Of a stretch of 35,464 nucleotides of DNA, positions 6,198-14,563 are shown piece by piece. The notes beneath the pieces were generated by a model. That model did not search any database. It worked only from the letters and a program-made list of their open reading frames with translations, and was not told the origin of the DNA. Every line of letters begins with the position of its first letter. Position 1 is the stretch's first letter. A program made the translations under genes and the position numbers. Source of the stretch: an uncultured Christensenella sp. (GTDB taxonomy: Bacteria; Bacillota; Clostridia; Christensenellales; Borkfalkiaceae); the NCBI GenBank assembly GCA_910579705.1, contig CAJTUI010000008.1, forward strand, positions 70,807 to 106,270, given 5' to 3'.

Positions 6198-6914
6198 TTA
6201 TTTTAAAAGTTTTTTGAATTTTCTTGCCGTCAACGGCGAAATCCTGAACGCCTTTGCGCGCAGTTTTTCAAGCTTGGCGGCGGTGAACCTCTTTTCCAGA
6301 GCGAGATACAGTACGATTTCGGCTTTAAGTTTTCCGTCGAACGCGATTAATTTATCCGCGGTCGTCTTTCCGCTCTTTATTTCGAGCATAGAATACATAT
6401 AATACGTGACAAGCCTGTCGCAAAGCAGGTTCGAGGCGTAGGAGTATATCTCTTTCGTCAGTTTGGATTTTACTTTCCCGAACGTTTCCGCGGCAAGCAG
6501 CAACCCCTCGGTATTGTCCCCGTTGAACTGCACGCTCGCCCTTCCGAAAGTAAAAGGCATATAAATGGTTTTCAAAAGGTTCTTACAGCTTAAAACGCAC
6601 AACGACTTCAATGAAAACGTGTCCGCGCAGTCCTTGACTGCGTTCTTGAAATACGAAGTTTTAACCGCCATACCGTCGGTAAAACAGACCATATCCGCGG
6701 TGTTTTTGTCTATTATGTTTAAAAGCGACTGAACGTCCGCAACGCTGACGGAGCGGTCTGAAATTACGACGTACTTGCCCTTCGCGGACTTGGCCGCGCG
6801 CGAAAGAAAATCCCGTTCGCTTTCGTTTTCTTCTATAATTATAAACTCGATACCGTCGCAGGCAGGCGCCTCTTTCTGTGCGGCGCAGACGGTTACCGTA
6901 AGCAATGTCTTCAT
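6198..6914 (-). CDS. Hypothetical protein, degenerate GT-A-like fold
   Basis: 238 residues when started at the ATG at 6914. An upstream in-frame ATG at 6953 is rejected because the -35 and -10 boxes lie inside that extension. The N-terminus MKTLLTVTVCAAQ, then FIIIEENESERDFLSRAAKSAKGKYVVISD, loosely resembles family 2 glycosyltransferases, where the AKG-x-Y segment precedes a DxD motif; here the acidic motif reads SDRS. The protein is shorter than real GT2 enzymes and the donor-binding residues are not evident, so it may be a non-catalytic relative. The C-terminal half is Lys-rich and helical. Function unknown. The ATG lies 7 nt after a perfect -10, so the mRNA is probably leaderless. Confidence 0.65.
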   Translation of the reverse strand: MKTLLTVTVCAAQKEAPACDGIEFIIIEENESERDFLSRAAKSAKGKYVVISDRSVSVADVQSLLNIIDKNTADMVCFTDGMAVKTSYFKNAVKDCADTFSLKSLCVLSCKNLLKTIYMPFTFGRASVQFNGDNTEGLLLAAETFGKVKSKLTKEIYSYASNLLCDRLVTYYMYSMLEIKSGKTTADKLIAFDGKLKAEIVLYLALEKRFTAAKLEKLRAKAFRISPLTARKFKKLLK

Positions 6915-6921
6915 AAAAAAA

Positions 6922-6950
6922 ATTATATAACAAAACGTTGTGTTTGTCAA
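6922..6950 (-). promoter_or_regulatory. Consensus promoter giving a leaderless mRNA
   Basis: On the minus strand: TTGACA (6950-6945), a 17-nt spacer, TATAAT (6927-6922), all consensus. Seven T residues then separate the -10 from the ATG at 6914, so transcription should start at or within 1-2 nt of the start codon. No ribosome site fits. Confidence 0.8.
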
Positions 6951-6967
6951 CATTTATGTGGTATAAT
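6938..6967 (+). promoter_or_regulatory. Divergent promoter of the exonuclease gene
   Basis: TATAAT at 6962-6967 with a possible TTGTGT (6938-6943) 18 nt upstream. It overlaps the opposite-strand promoter at 6922-6950, so the two should compete for RNA polymerase. Confidence 0.55.
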
Positions 6968-7010
6968 ACAATTGAATAAAAACAAAAATATCGATTGCGG
7001 CGTTAAAAAA

Positions 7011-7970
7011 ATGAATTTGGTTTTCTTTGATATAGAGTGCGCAAACGTAACGAAAAATGCGGCTAAGATTTGCGCTTTCGGCTACGTTATTTGCGACGAG
7101 CGTTTTAACATTATAAAAAAAGAGGATATTCTTATAAATCCGCGCGGGAAGTTCCGTCTTACCGACAGAAAGGGCGACAAGGGAATTGTTTTGCCCTATT
7201 CCTACGAAGACTTTAAAAATTACCCGCTTTTCACCGAAGTCTATCCGTACATAAAATCTTTATTGGAAGACGAAAACAACCTTGTTTTCGGGCACTCGAC
7301 TATCAACGACGTCAAGTATCTCAACCTCGAAACAAAGCGGTTTAACCTGCCGTCGTTCAGGTTTCGGTTTTCGGACAGCCAGCTTTTGTATATGTCGTAC
7401 AAGACGGATTTCACAAGACAGTTCGGACTGGAATACATTGCGGGCGCACTCGGCGTGGAGTTCACGCCCCACCGCGCCGCAGACGACGCTTACGCTACTA
7501 TGAAGATAGTGGAGGCAATGTGCAAGGCCCGCGGCTGCGGCTGTGAGGAGCTTAAAAAGGATTTGCAAATGACCGACGGGCGCATAAACGACTATGTTAT
7601 CAGGCCGCCCGTGTGCAACGGCGAGAAACGGTATCACGAGGCGCTGAGAAAGGCGAAAGAGGAGCGCGCGAAGAAACGCACGGAGTATTTCAATTACATT
7701 TCGCGCAAGCGGCCCGCCCGCGGAGGACTTTTCAACGGCAAGATATTCACTTTTTCTACCGCGATTGAAAACAATCTTGAACTTGCCAAAAGCCTTGCGG
7801 ACTTGATTTATAACAAAGGCGGCAGATACTCGCACCGCGTCGCGCAGAGCCATTATTACGTCACCGAGTCGGACGACGGCTCCCAGCGCGGCAATGAGGC
7901 GCGGAAAAACAACCTTACCGTAACGGACGTTACGGGCTTGAAGGAGTTGCTCAATGGAACTGCCCGCTGA
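7011..7970 (+). CDS. DnaQ-type 3'-5' exonuclease with BRCT-like C-terminus
   Basis: 319 residues from ATG 7011 (MNLVFFDIEC); a TTG at 6972 would sit at the expected transcription start. The exonuclease core shows Exo I F-D7-I-E9, Exo II around GHSTINDVKYL (Asp near 100), and Exo III HRAADDAYAT with H154 and D159, i.e. a DEDDh nuclease removing nucleotides from 3' ends. A Lys/Arg-rich linker (about 205-235) is followed by GGLFNGKIFTFSTA and a segment ending TVTDVTGLKELL, which resembles a BRCT domain as in DNA ligase or PolC-related proteins. It is too short to be a PolC polymerase, so it is probably a stand-alone repair or RNA-processing nuclease. It overlaps the downstream methyltransferase by 17 nt and is likely co-transcribed. 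No clear Shine-Dalgarno site is seen. Confidence 0.8.
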   Translation: MNLVFFDIECANVTKNAAKICAFGYVICDERFNIIKKEDILINPRGKFRLTDRKGDKGIVLPYSYEDFKNYPLFTEVYPYIKSLLEDENNLVFGHSTINDVKYLNLETKRFNLPSFRFRFSDSQLLYMSYKTDFTRQFGLEYIAGALGVEFTPHRAADDAYATMKIVEAMCKARGCGCEELKKDLQMTDGRINDYVIRPPVCNGEKRYHEALRKAKEERAKKRTEYFNYISRKRPARGGLFNGKIFTFSTAIENNLELAKSLADLIYNKGGRYSHRVAQSHYYVTESDDGSQRGNEARKNNLTVTDVTGLKELLNGTAR

Positions 7971-9222
7971 ATTTACCGCGCGTATGAAACGCGAGCTGGG
8001 CGGACAGTACGAGCAGTTTATTAAAAGCTACGACCGCCCCGCCGAAAAGGCCGTGCGCGTAAACACGCTTAAACTCAGCGCGGAAAGGTTTAAAGAAATC
8101 GCGCCCTTTCCGCTCGGCGACAGGGTGGACTGGGAAGAGAACGGGTTCTACGTTACGGCCGAAGGGCTTGGCAGAACCGTTCAGCACGCGGCGGGACTGT
8201 ACTATGTGCAGGAGCCTTCCGCAATGTGCGCCGCGCCGCTTCTGAACGTGCAGGGCGGCGAACGCGTGCTCGATTTGTGCTCGGCCCCCGGCGGCAAAGG
8301 TACACAGCTTGCGCAGAGTATGGACGGTAAAGGCGTGCTTTTTGCAAACGAGATAAACTTTTCCCGCGCGAAAATTCTTTCGTCCAACGTGGAAAGGCTG
8401 GGCATAGGCAACGCCGTGGTGACCTGTTGCGCGCCCGAAAAGCTTGCGTACGGATTCGGGGAATACTTCGATAAAATTCTTGTAGACGCGCCCTGCTCCG
8501 GCGAGGGAATGTTTAAAAAAGAGGCTGCCGCCATTCCCGAGTGGAGCCCCGAAAACGTCAGGATGTGCGCGGCGAGGCAGAAAGAGATACTCGCGGCGGC
8601 GTTTGAAATGCTGGCTTGCGGCGGCACGCTCGTATACAGCACCTGCACGTTCGCGCCCGAAGAGGACGAACTGCAAATAGAGGAATTTATCAAAAGTTAT
8701 CCCGTAAAGCTCATCGCCGAGGATAAACTATACCCGCACCGCATACGCGGCGAGGGGCATTTTTACGCCGTTTTGCGTAAAGAAGAGGGGGCGCGCCGCG
8801 ATATTGCGCCCGCGGCCGCTTACGTAAAGGATAAAAAGCTTGTTACGCTTTACAGGCAGTGGGAAAAGGAAAATCTTAACGTAACGTTCGATAATCTTCA
8901 CCTTATCGGCGATACTCTGTATTCCCTGCCGCAGGGTATGCCGCGTACGGACGCGCAGGTTTTGCGCGCGGGCGTGCGGCTTGGCGGCTTTGCGGTGAAC
9001 CGTTTCGAGCCTTCGCATTCGCTTGCAATGTATCTTAAACGCGGTCAGGCGGAAGAGGCGGCGGTGGACGAGAGCACCGCGCTTGCGTATCTGAGAGGGC
9101 TGACATTCGACTGCGGAGGAAACGGCTGGAAGCTCGTGACTTTCTGCGGCTATCCGCTCGGCTGGTGTAAAGTCGGAGGCGGTGTCGCAAAAAACAAACT
9201 CCCCAAAGGATTGCGTATCTGA
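7954..9222 (+). CDS. rRNA cytosine-C5 methyltransferase, RsmF/RsmB type
   Basis: A 422-residue SAM-dependent RNA m5C methyltransferase of the NOL1/NOP2/Sun family. The SAM motif DLCSAPGGKG is at 107-116, DAPCSGEGMF at 178-187 with Cys181 (release), and YSTCTF at 228-233 with Cys231 (nucleophile). The N-terminal domain (RVNTLK, about 35-40) precedes them. The C-terminal about 120 residues match the PUA-like extension of RsmF/YebU-type enzymes and end near LGWCKVGGGVAKNKLPKGLRI-like sequence. This fits the Firmicutes group often annotated as RsmF, methylating 16S rRNA; the exact target base is not shown by the sequence. The start overlaps the exonuclease gene by 17 nt, implying translational coupling. 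Two hairpins follow. Confidence 0.9.
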   Translation: MELPAEFTARMKRELGGQYEQFIKSYDRPAEKAVRVNTLKLSAERFKEIAPFPLGDRVDWEENGFYVTAEGLGRTVQHAAGLYYVQEPSAMCAAPLLNVQGGERVLDLCSAPGGKGTQLAQSMDGKGVLFANEINFSRAKILSSNVERLGIGNAVVTCCAPEKLAYGFGEYFDKILVDAPCSGEGMFKKEAAAIPEWSPENVRMCAARQKEILAAAFEMLACGGTLVYSTCTFAPEEDELQIEEFIKSYPVKLIAEDKLYPHRIRGEGHFYAVLRKEEGARRDIAPAAAYVKDKKLVTLYRQWEKENLNVTFDNLHLIGDTLYSLPQGMPRTDAQVLRAGVRLGGFAVNRFEPSHSLAMYLKRGQAEEAAVDESTALAYLRGLTFDCGGNGWKLVTFCGYPLGWCKVGGGVAKNKLPKGLRI

Positions 9223-9223
9223 A

Positions 9224-9262
9224 TATAAAGTCCCCCGCCTTTTAAAGGCGGGGGACTTTATA
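9224..9262. terminator. Perfect 19-bp palindromic terminator
   Basis: TATAAAGTCCCCCGCCTTT (9224-9242) and its exact complement at 9244-9262. It begins directly after the methyltransferase stop and can act on both strands, serving the convergent lipoprotein gene as well. Confidence 0.85.
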
Positions 9263-9269
9263 ATAAACA

Positions 9270-9295
9270 AACGGACGCCCGAACGGGCGTCCGTT
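9270..9295. terminator. Second palindromic terminator
   Basis: AACGGACGCCCG (9270-9281) pairs perfectly with CGGGCGTCCGTT (9284-9295), followed on the plus strand by ATGTTTTTTG. Together with the preceding hairpin it forms a tandem barrier between convergent genes. Confidence 0.8.
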
Positions 9296-9306
9296 ATGTT
9301 TTTTGA

Positions 9307-12300
9307 TTATTCTTCCGAATTGTTTTCGTCGGTTACTTCGGTTTCCTCGGTAACTTCGGGAACGTTTTCGGTTTCCGCGCTATCGGTAACTTCCGTTTCG
9401 GTTACCTCTTCGGCGTTATCTTCGGAAGGCTGAGCCTCGTCTTCTTCGATTTCTTCCTTCGCGATGCCGTACTTTCTGATATAGCGGTTTGCTTTGCTGC
9501 GGTTGTAAGCGTTTTTACCGTATGCCTTGTTGCGGCGCGCTTTCTTCAACGAATCCTTAACGAATATGGAAAGCATTGTAAACAACAGCGCAATTACAAG
9601 CAATATCGACGAAACGAGCAACCATACTGAGGAATTGTCTTCCTTGTTTTCGTCCTCGCCCTCGTCGGTATCGGTGTCCGTATCCGTTCCGAGCGTTATC
9701 GACTTATCGACGGTGGAGTAGTCCGCGAATACCGAGTAGGTATTGCCGTCCTTCATTTCAAGGTAAGCAAGCGTTTCCTTGTAGTCCTCAACGTTGTAAT
9801 CGTAACCCGTCGCGTTCTCGTCCGCCGTTTCCTTGTTAAACGGCTGGAACGAACCCGAGTCATAAAGGCTGAACGTATAGTAATGAGCCTTGTAGTTGTT
9901 GAGAATACCAGTTATATCGCTTTCGGAAAGCTTGTTTTCTTCGATATACTGTTTAACAAGCTTTTCGTAGTAAGAAATGTTTTCGGTGGAGGAGGGGTTC
10001 GCAAGCAGTCCCTTGCTCGAAAGAAGGCTCTGGTAAGCTTTGACAATCTCGTTTTCGTATTCGTTTCTCAGCGTGTCGTCCTTAACGGAGGTGTAGCTGT
10101 AATCGAATATAACGCTGCTGCCCTTCGCGCCCGTCGTCGCGCCGTCGGAGGTGAGTTCGCTTTCGCGCTCGCCGCTCCACAGTTCGAGGCGGTATTTCTT
10201 TTCCGCACTGCCCGCGTGGAGTACGAAATTTACGGTGAACCACTCGCCCGCGACCTTGTTGCCGTTCTTGTCGTATCCTGCAACGCCTGCCGTAGAATCG
10301 GTCATAAACTTGCCGTTTACGTCGTAGCGCGCGTCAAGTACGAATTTGTACTGCTCGTCAAGCTCCGAGTAATCGTAACGCGCATACTGAGTATCGAACT
10401 TATTGATAACGGTTTCCTGCGTCTTGCCGTCTACAATATAATAATGCTTGCCGTCCTTGTACTCGTACAGTTTCTTGCCTGCGCTGTTGGTGAGGTAGTG
10501 GTTGACCTGCTTGCTTTCGTCCTTTTTATTGGCGGCGTCGGCGCTCAGCCAGTACGTTTCGCCAAGTTTTAAATCGTCGAAGTTTACACGTTTGCCGTCC
10601 GCGTTGTAGTAATCCGCCTGCTGGTCATAATATAATTTGGTATAGTTATAAAGGTTAGCAAACAGATTTCCGTTTTTGTCCTCGTACAGACCGTCGTCGC
10701 GAAGGGTGTAAAGCACGTTTTCGCGCTGGTCCTTCAAAGGCGCGTCGGGGTCGTGCTCGTCTTTAAGCACGTTGCCGTCTATGTCGTAGTAGAACGAATA
10801 GGAGGGGGCGGAGAACCCGAGCACGTTTTCGGTTGCGTCGGTATCTACGAGATAAATGTACGCAACTGCGCCCGCGCTCACCTTAACTTTAACGCTCACG
10901 GTCTGATAGCTGTCCGCCGAAACGGTGCTGTCCTTGCCGATAAAGCCGTAGTTAAGAACGTGTTTTATAGCATAATAGGTTTCTTCTTCGTCGAACTCGG
11001 GATTGTCGAGAGTGTTTACTGCCTCGAAATTGCCCTGCTCGTTCTTGATATAATAGTATTTGAAGTTGTCCTTGTTAGCCGTCTTTATCTCGACGTAGCT
11101 CTCTCTATCACCGTCGTTGATAATTACGAGCGGCTGAACTGACTGCGCGCCGAAGACTTTCGTCCAGTTGGCAAGCGCCTGCGTGTCGCTGTAATTTACG
11201 TCCACGTTCACGCCGAACCCGTTCATTAACGCTTTATACCAGTCGGTTTTTTCGTAATTGCCCGCGTATTCCCTGTTGAGAAGTCCCGCATTGGGATTGG
11301 TGTTTATATTGTCGTAAGGAATGGAGACGTGTCCGTTGTTTTTCACGAACGAGCTGCCGCCGTTTACGCCGTTATAGGAGGAGGCGTTCACAAGCCCTTC
11401 GGTAATGTCGTGCGACTGGCTGCCGTAAACCTCGTCGAACACGCTCGTCTTTTTCTCTTCTTCCTCTTTAAGGGTGAGGGAGGCGGTGTAACTGCCGCTG
11501 CCCGTATATCCGAACGTTTCTTCGTTTACGCTCAGCGCCTGCATATTCGCTAGCGCAACCCAGCCCGCTTTGTAGGAGGTTACCGTGGTATCCTTTATCG
11601 CGGTGTTGCCGAAACTGAATTCAACTTTAATCTGCTTGTCCTCGTTGGTATCGTTATGAACGAAGAAGAAGCACTGAACCCAGCCGTTATAGATGTCTTT
11701 GTTGTCGTCGTCTATGTCGGTGACGATGCCCTTGGTATCGAGCGCAACGTTCGCGCTGTTGTCCTTGTTGTCGGTATCTGAAACCTTTACGGTCGCCGCG
11801 GTGCCGCCTTCCATATCGGAAGTTTTAACCCAGAACGAAATTATCTGATAATCGTCGCCCGCAACCGCAAGCTCGAAGGAGGAGGTGTACGCCGCGCCGT
11901 TAGCCGAAAGCATAACGAGCACGTTGTCGTCTTCCGCGCCGAAGTTGTTTATTTTGGGAAGTTGAACAACGTCTTTAAGCGCCGTGTTAAGGTTTTCGGC
12001 GTATTCCGTTTCGGAGCCCTTGAACGAGTATCCCGCTTTGACGTGTGCGAGCAGGTCTTTTCTAGTATCGAGGCCGACGCCGCTCACGCCGTCTACTTTG
12101 AGGTTTTTAAGCGAGTCGGGAAGTTTGTAGTCCTTGCCCAGTCCTTCGACCGAGGGGAAACCTACAAGTTTGATACCCGATAAGTTAGTGGAGGAAACGT
12201 ATTTGTCAGCGTCCTGCGTAAGTCCAGTTTTAAGATTTTTGATTATGTCGTTGTCGCTGCCGAACGTTACCTGTTTGTATGTGTCTTCCGACGCGAGGTC

Positions 12301-13686
12301 CAGAAGGTAGTGGAAGTTGCCCGCAAACCTGTGGTCTTTCACGTTTCCGTTGTTACGCTTGTAGGAATCGGCTTTGAACACCTTTTCGCTCACGTCGTCG
12401 GAAAGCGTCCAGACGGCTTTGTCCACGACTTCTTTGTCGTAGGAGCAGCCCTCTCTTTCGAGGTCGACGAACTTGGTTACTTTAACGTCGTCGAAGAACG
12501 CGTAGCCCTCGACCGCGTAATCGCTTTCGCCCAGTCCGAGCTTAATGCTTATCGTGCTCGCCGCGAAGTCGCAGGCGTTGACGTATACGGTGTATTCCAC
12601 CCAGCCGTTGTAGTCGTCGGTCGCGAAACCTTCGTCAATGAGTTTCTGCGTATTGATGCAGGAGATTGTGAAGTCTGCGAGAGTGGAGCCGCCGACGGTG
12701 TGCGAAACGGAGATGTTTGCGCCCCTGTCCTGCGTTACTTTCTCGCCCTGATTAAACATAAGGTCGGTCGTCTTGACCCAGAGCGAAACTTCCGCCGCGG
12801 TGTTTGCGGGAAGGTCAACGGTAACGGAGGTGTAGCTCTGCGCAAGTCCGTTGTGCGTCGTAGCGTAGTTGTGGAGCATAAGGACGTGAGATATCGGCTC
12901 GCTGTATTCATCTTTATCTTCGTCGTACGCAAGGTAGTAGTCGCCTTTTTCGTCGGCGTAAACTTTTACCCGCTTGTCCCCGTCCATATAATAATAGCCG
13001 TCTTTATCCTCCTTCACGTCGTAGTGCGTGCCGGGGTTGTCTATTATCTGTTTGGATATGGGGCGGGTCAGCTGCTCGTCGAAGTAGAAAGTGCGCTCTT
13101 CGTCGTCGCCCTCGCCCTCGGTCTTGCAGTAAACCTCGGTCTTGTCGTCGCCCTCGCCGATATAGTACTTGCCCTGCTCGGTCGTAATGCCGAAGTGGCT
13201 TTCCCAGTCCTCGATTTTGGACTCGTTCAGCGCCGCCCAGGTATCTCTATAAGGAATATCGCTGGATTTCATTCCGTTATAGTCGATATAATCGTTTTTA
13301 TAGTTGGCGGAAGAGGAGTCCAGCTCGTTATTGAAATCGAGCTTGCCCGCAAGTTCGGGGTCGGACATAACGCCCCAGGCCTTGTCCGACGTGCCTATGA
13401 TACCCGTCATAGTATAGGGCGAAGTCCCGCCGCGCGTCCAGTTCGTCGGCGAGTTTATGAGATAAACGGGTTCGTTTCCGTCCTTTTCCTTTTCGGGAAC
13501 GGTAAAGAACTCGAAGTTACCGTTTTTGAGAAGTTGCGTATCCTCTCTCGCGGGCTTTTTGTCCTCTTCCTTATCCTCGGGGGGAGTACAAGCCGCCGCA
13601 AGCCCCGTCAGCGAGAACGAAGCGGTGCAGGCAAGAGCCATAAATACGTATTTTAATCTGCGTTTGCTTGAGTGGTGTTTTGACAT
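9307..13686 (-). CDS. Large surface lipoprotein with carbohydrate-binding-like modules and a C-terminal anchor
   Basis: A 1459-residue exported protein. The N-terminus is basic, then hydrophobic, ending in a lipobox-like LAAAC with Cys33. After a Lys/Glu-rich linker come at least three beta-sandwich-like modules marked by VSLWVKTTD (about 290), ISFWVKTSD and VSVKVKVSAG, each followed by a NGWVEY/NGWVQC or similar strand, the pattern of CBM4/9-type galactose-binding-like domains. Short Tyr-rich segments such as KYYIGEGDD, YYYIKNEQG and KHYYIVDGK recur. Near the C-terminus is a hydrophobic helix (WLLVSSILLVIALLFTMLSI) followed by KDSLKKARRNK and a Glu/Thr-rich tail. No catalytic motif was recognised. 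It may bind cell-wall or host glycans. Single gene with its own promoter. Confidence 0.75.
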   Translation of the reverse strand: MSKHHSSKRRLKYVFMALACTASFSLTGLAAACTPPEDKEEDKKPAREDTQLLKNGNFEFFTVPEKEKDGNEPVYLINSPTNWTRGGTSPYTMTGIIGTSDKAWGVMSDPELAGKLDFNNELDSSSANYKNDYIDYNGMKSSDIPYRDTWAALNESKIEDWESHFGITTEQGKYYIGEGDDKTEVYCKTEGEGDDEERTFYFDEQLTRPISKQIIDNPGTHYDVKEDKDGYYYMDGDKRVKVYADEKGDYYLAYDEDKDEYSEPISHVLMLHNYATTHNGLAQSYTSVTVDLPANTAAEVSLWVKTTDLMFNQGEKVTQDRGANISVSHTVGGSTLADFTISCINTQKLIDEGFATDDYNGWVEYTVYVNACDFAASTISIKLGLGESDYAVEGYAFFDDVKVTKFVDLEREGCSYDKEVVDKAVWTLSDDVSEKVFKADSYKRNNGNVKDHRFAGNFHYLLDLASEDTYKQVTFGSDNDIIKNLKTGLTQDADKYVSSTNLSGIKLVGFPSVEGLGKDYKLPDSLKNLKVDGVSGVGLDTRKDLLAHVKAGYSFKGSETEYAENLNTALKDVVQLPKINNFGAEDDNVLVMLSANGAAYTSSFELAVAGDDYQIISFWVKTSDMEGGTAATVKVSDTDNKDNSANVALDTKGIVTDIDDDNKDIYNGWVQCFFFVHNDTNEDKQIKVEFSFGNTAIKDTTVTSYKAGWVALANMQALSVNEETFGYTGSGSYTASLTLKEEEEKKTSVFDEVYGSQSHDITEGLVNASSYNGVNGGSSFVKNNGHVSIPYDNINTNPNAGLLNREYAGNYEKTDWYKALMNGFGVNVDVNYSDTQALANWTKVFGAQSVQPLVIINDGDRESYVEIKTANKDNFKYYYIKNEQGNFEAVNTLDNPEFDEEETYYAIKHVLNYGFIGKDSTVSADSYQTVSVKVKVSAGAVAYIYLVDTDATENVLGFSAPSYSFYYDIDGNVLKDEHDPDAPLKDQRENVLYTLRDDGLYEDKNGNLFANLYNYTKLYYDQQADYYNADGKRVNFDDLKLGETYWLSADAANKKDESKQVNHYLTNSAGKKLYEYKDGKHYYIVDGKTQETVINKFDTQYARYDYSELDEQYKFVLDARYDVNGKFMTDSTAGVAGYDKNGNKVAGEWFTVNFVLHAGSAEKKYRLELWSGERESELTSDGATTGAKGSSVIFDYSYTSVKDDTLRNEYENEIVKAYQSLLSSKGLLANPSSTENISYYEKLVKQYIEENKLSESDITGILNNYKAHYYTFSLYDSGSFQPFNKETADENATGYDYNVEDYKETLAYLEMKDGNTYSVFADYSTVDKSITLGTDTDTDTDEGEDENKEDNSSVWLLVSSILLVIALLFTMLSIFVKDSLKKARRNKAYGKNAYNRSKANRYIRKYGIAKEEIEEDEAQPSEDNAEEVTETEVTDSAETENVPEVTEETEVTDENNSEE

Positions 13687-13722
13687 ATAATCGCTATCCT
13701 TAATAAATAATCGTACTGTGAT

Positions 13723-13751
13723 ATTTTAATATAAAAGGCGATTATAATCAA
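13723..13751 (-). promoter_or_regulatory. Promoter of the large lipoprotein gene
   Basis: On the minus strand: TTGATT (13751-13746), a 17-nt spacer, TAAAAT (13728-13723). An AAGGAT ribosome site precedes the ATG at 13686. Confidence 0.65.
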
Positions 13752-13832
13752 GCATTTACAGCGCAATAACGGAAATTTTTTAATTATTTTTCCGCCGATT
13801 GCAAAAAATATAAATATAATAGTGAAAAGAAT

Positions 13833-14195
13833 ATGAAAATAAAACGAAATATTGTAAAGCGCCTCACGGCGGGAATACTTACGGGCGCGGTAAACGGACT
13901 TTTCGGCGGTGGCGGCGGAATGGTCGCCGTGCCGCTTTTGAACGGAATAGCGGGATATACGGACAAACAGGCGCACGCAACGGCGATTTTCGTCATTGCG
14001 CCCGTCTGCGCGGCCAGCGCGCTGGTATATATAATAAACGGTTATGCGGCGGCGGACGTAATAATCCCCGCGGCCGTCGGTTCGGTCGCGGGCGGGCTTG
14101 TCGGCGCATACTTTCTCAACAGCTTTCCCAAAGCGGTGATAAACTACATTTTTATCGCGGTTATGTTTGCCGCGGGCGTGAGGATGCTGTTTTGA
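13833..14195 (+). CDS. Half-size TauE/SafE-type permease, first gene
   Basis: 120 residues with about four hydrophobic helices. The motif GAVNGLFGGGGGMVAVPLL near residues 17-35 is the glycine-rich signature of the TauE/SafE (sulfite/organosulfonate exporter-like) family, and HATAIFVIAP matches the family's second helix. Full-length members have two such halves in about 250 residues; this gene encodes only one, and the next gene supplies another. The two probably form a heterodimeric transporter in the cytoplasmic membrane. Substrate unknown. A TATAAT at 13815-13820 lies only 12 nt from the ATG and no good ribosome site is seen, so the leader is very short. Confidence 0.8.
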   Translation: MKIKRNIVKRLTAGILTGAVNGLFGGGGGMVAVPLLNGIAGYTDKQAHATAIFVIAPVCAASALVYIINGYAAADVIIPAAVGSVAGGLVGAYFLNSFPKAVINYIFIAVMFAAGVRMLF

Positions 14196-14563
14196 GTTTT
14201 ATACTTTTCCTTGTCGCGGGCCTTTTCTCGGGTATGCTAGGCGGAATGGGAATGGGCGGCGGTACCGTGCTCATTCCCGCGCTTACTGTCATACTCGGAG
14301 TGGAGCAGCACGTCGCGCAGGCCACAAACTTAATCGCGTTCCTGCCTATGGCCCTGTTTACGCTCAAAATTCACAAAGAAAACGGACTTTTAAAGACCGA
14401 GGGGCTGGGCTGGCTCGTCGTCCCCGCGCTTTTGACCTCGGTCGCGGCGGGCTTTGCGGCGGCGCTTTTGCCTTCGGTGGTGCTGAAAAAGCTCTTCGGC
14501 GCCTTTCTCGTCGCGCTGTCGGTCAAGCTGTTAATACAGGCGGGCGTCAGTTTTTCGAAATAA
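14192..14563 (+). CDS. Half-size TauE/SafE-type permease, second gene
   Basis: 123 residues, again about four membrane helices, with the signature GLFSGMLGGMGMGGGTVLIPAL near the N-terminus and HVAQATNLIAFLP following. It starts with TTG that overlaps the TGA stop of the previous gene (TTGA), so the pair is almost certainly translated together. The protein is a homologue of the first half rather than a frameshifted continuation, because both carry the N-terminal glycine motif. Its 3' end overlaps the convergent spoVB-like gene by 17 nt. Together with its partner it should form one transporter; substrate unknown. Confidence 0.8.
   Translation: MSFILFLVAGLFSGMLGGMGMGGGTVLIPALTVILGVEQHVAQATNLIAFLPMALFTLKIHKENGLLKTEGLGWLVVPALLTSVAAGFAAALLPSVVLKKLFGAFLVALSVKLLIQAGVSFSK

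Noticed and set aside
12310..13656. A 448-codon open frame on the plus strand.
   Set aside because: It lies wholly opposite the lipoprotein gene, is rich in V/F/R/G from antisense GC-rich codons, and has no ribosome site or known motif.
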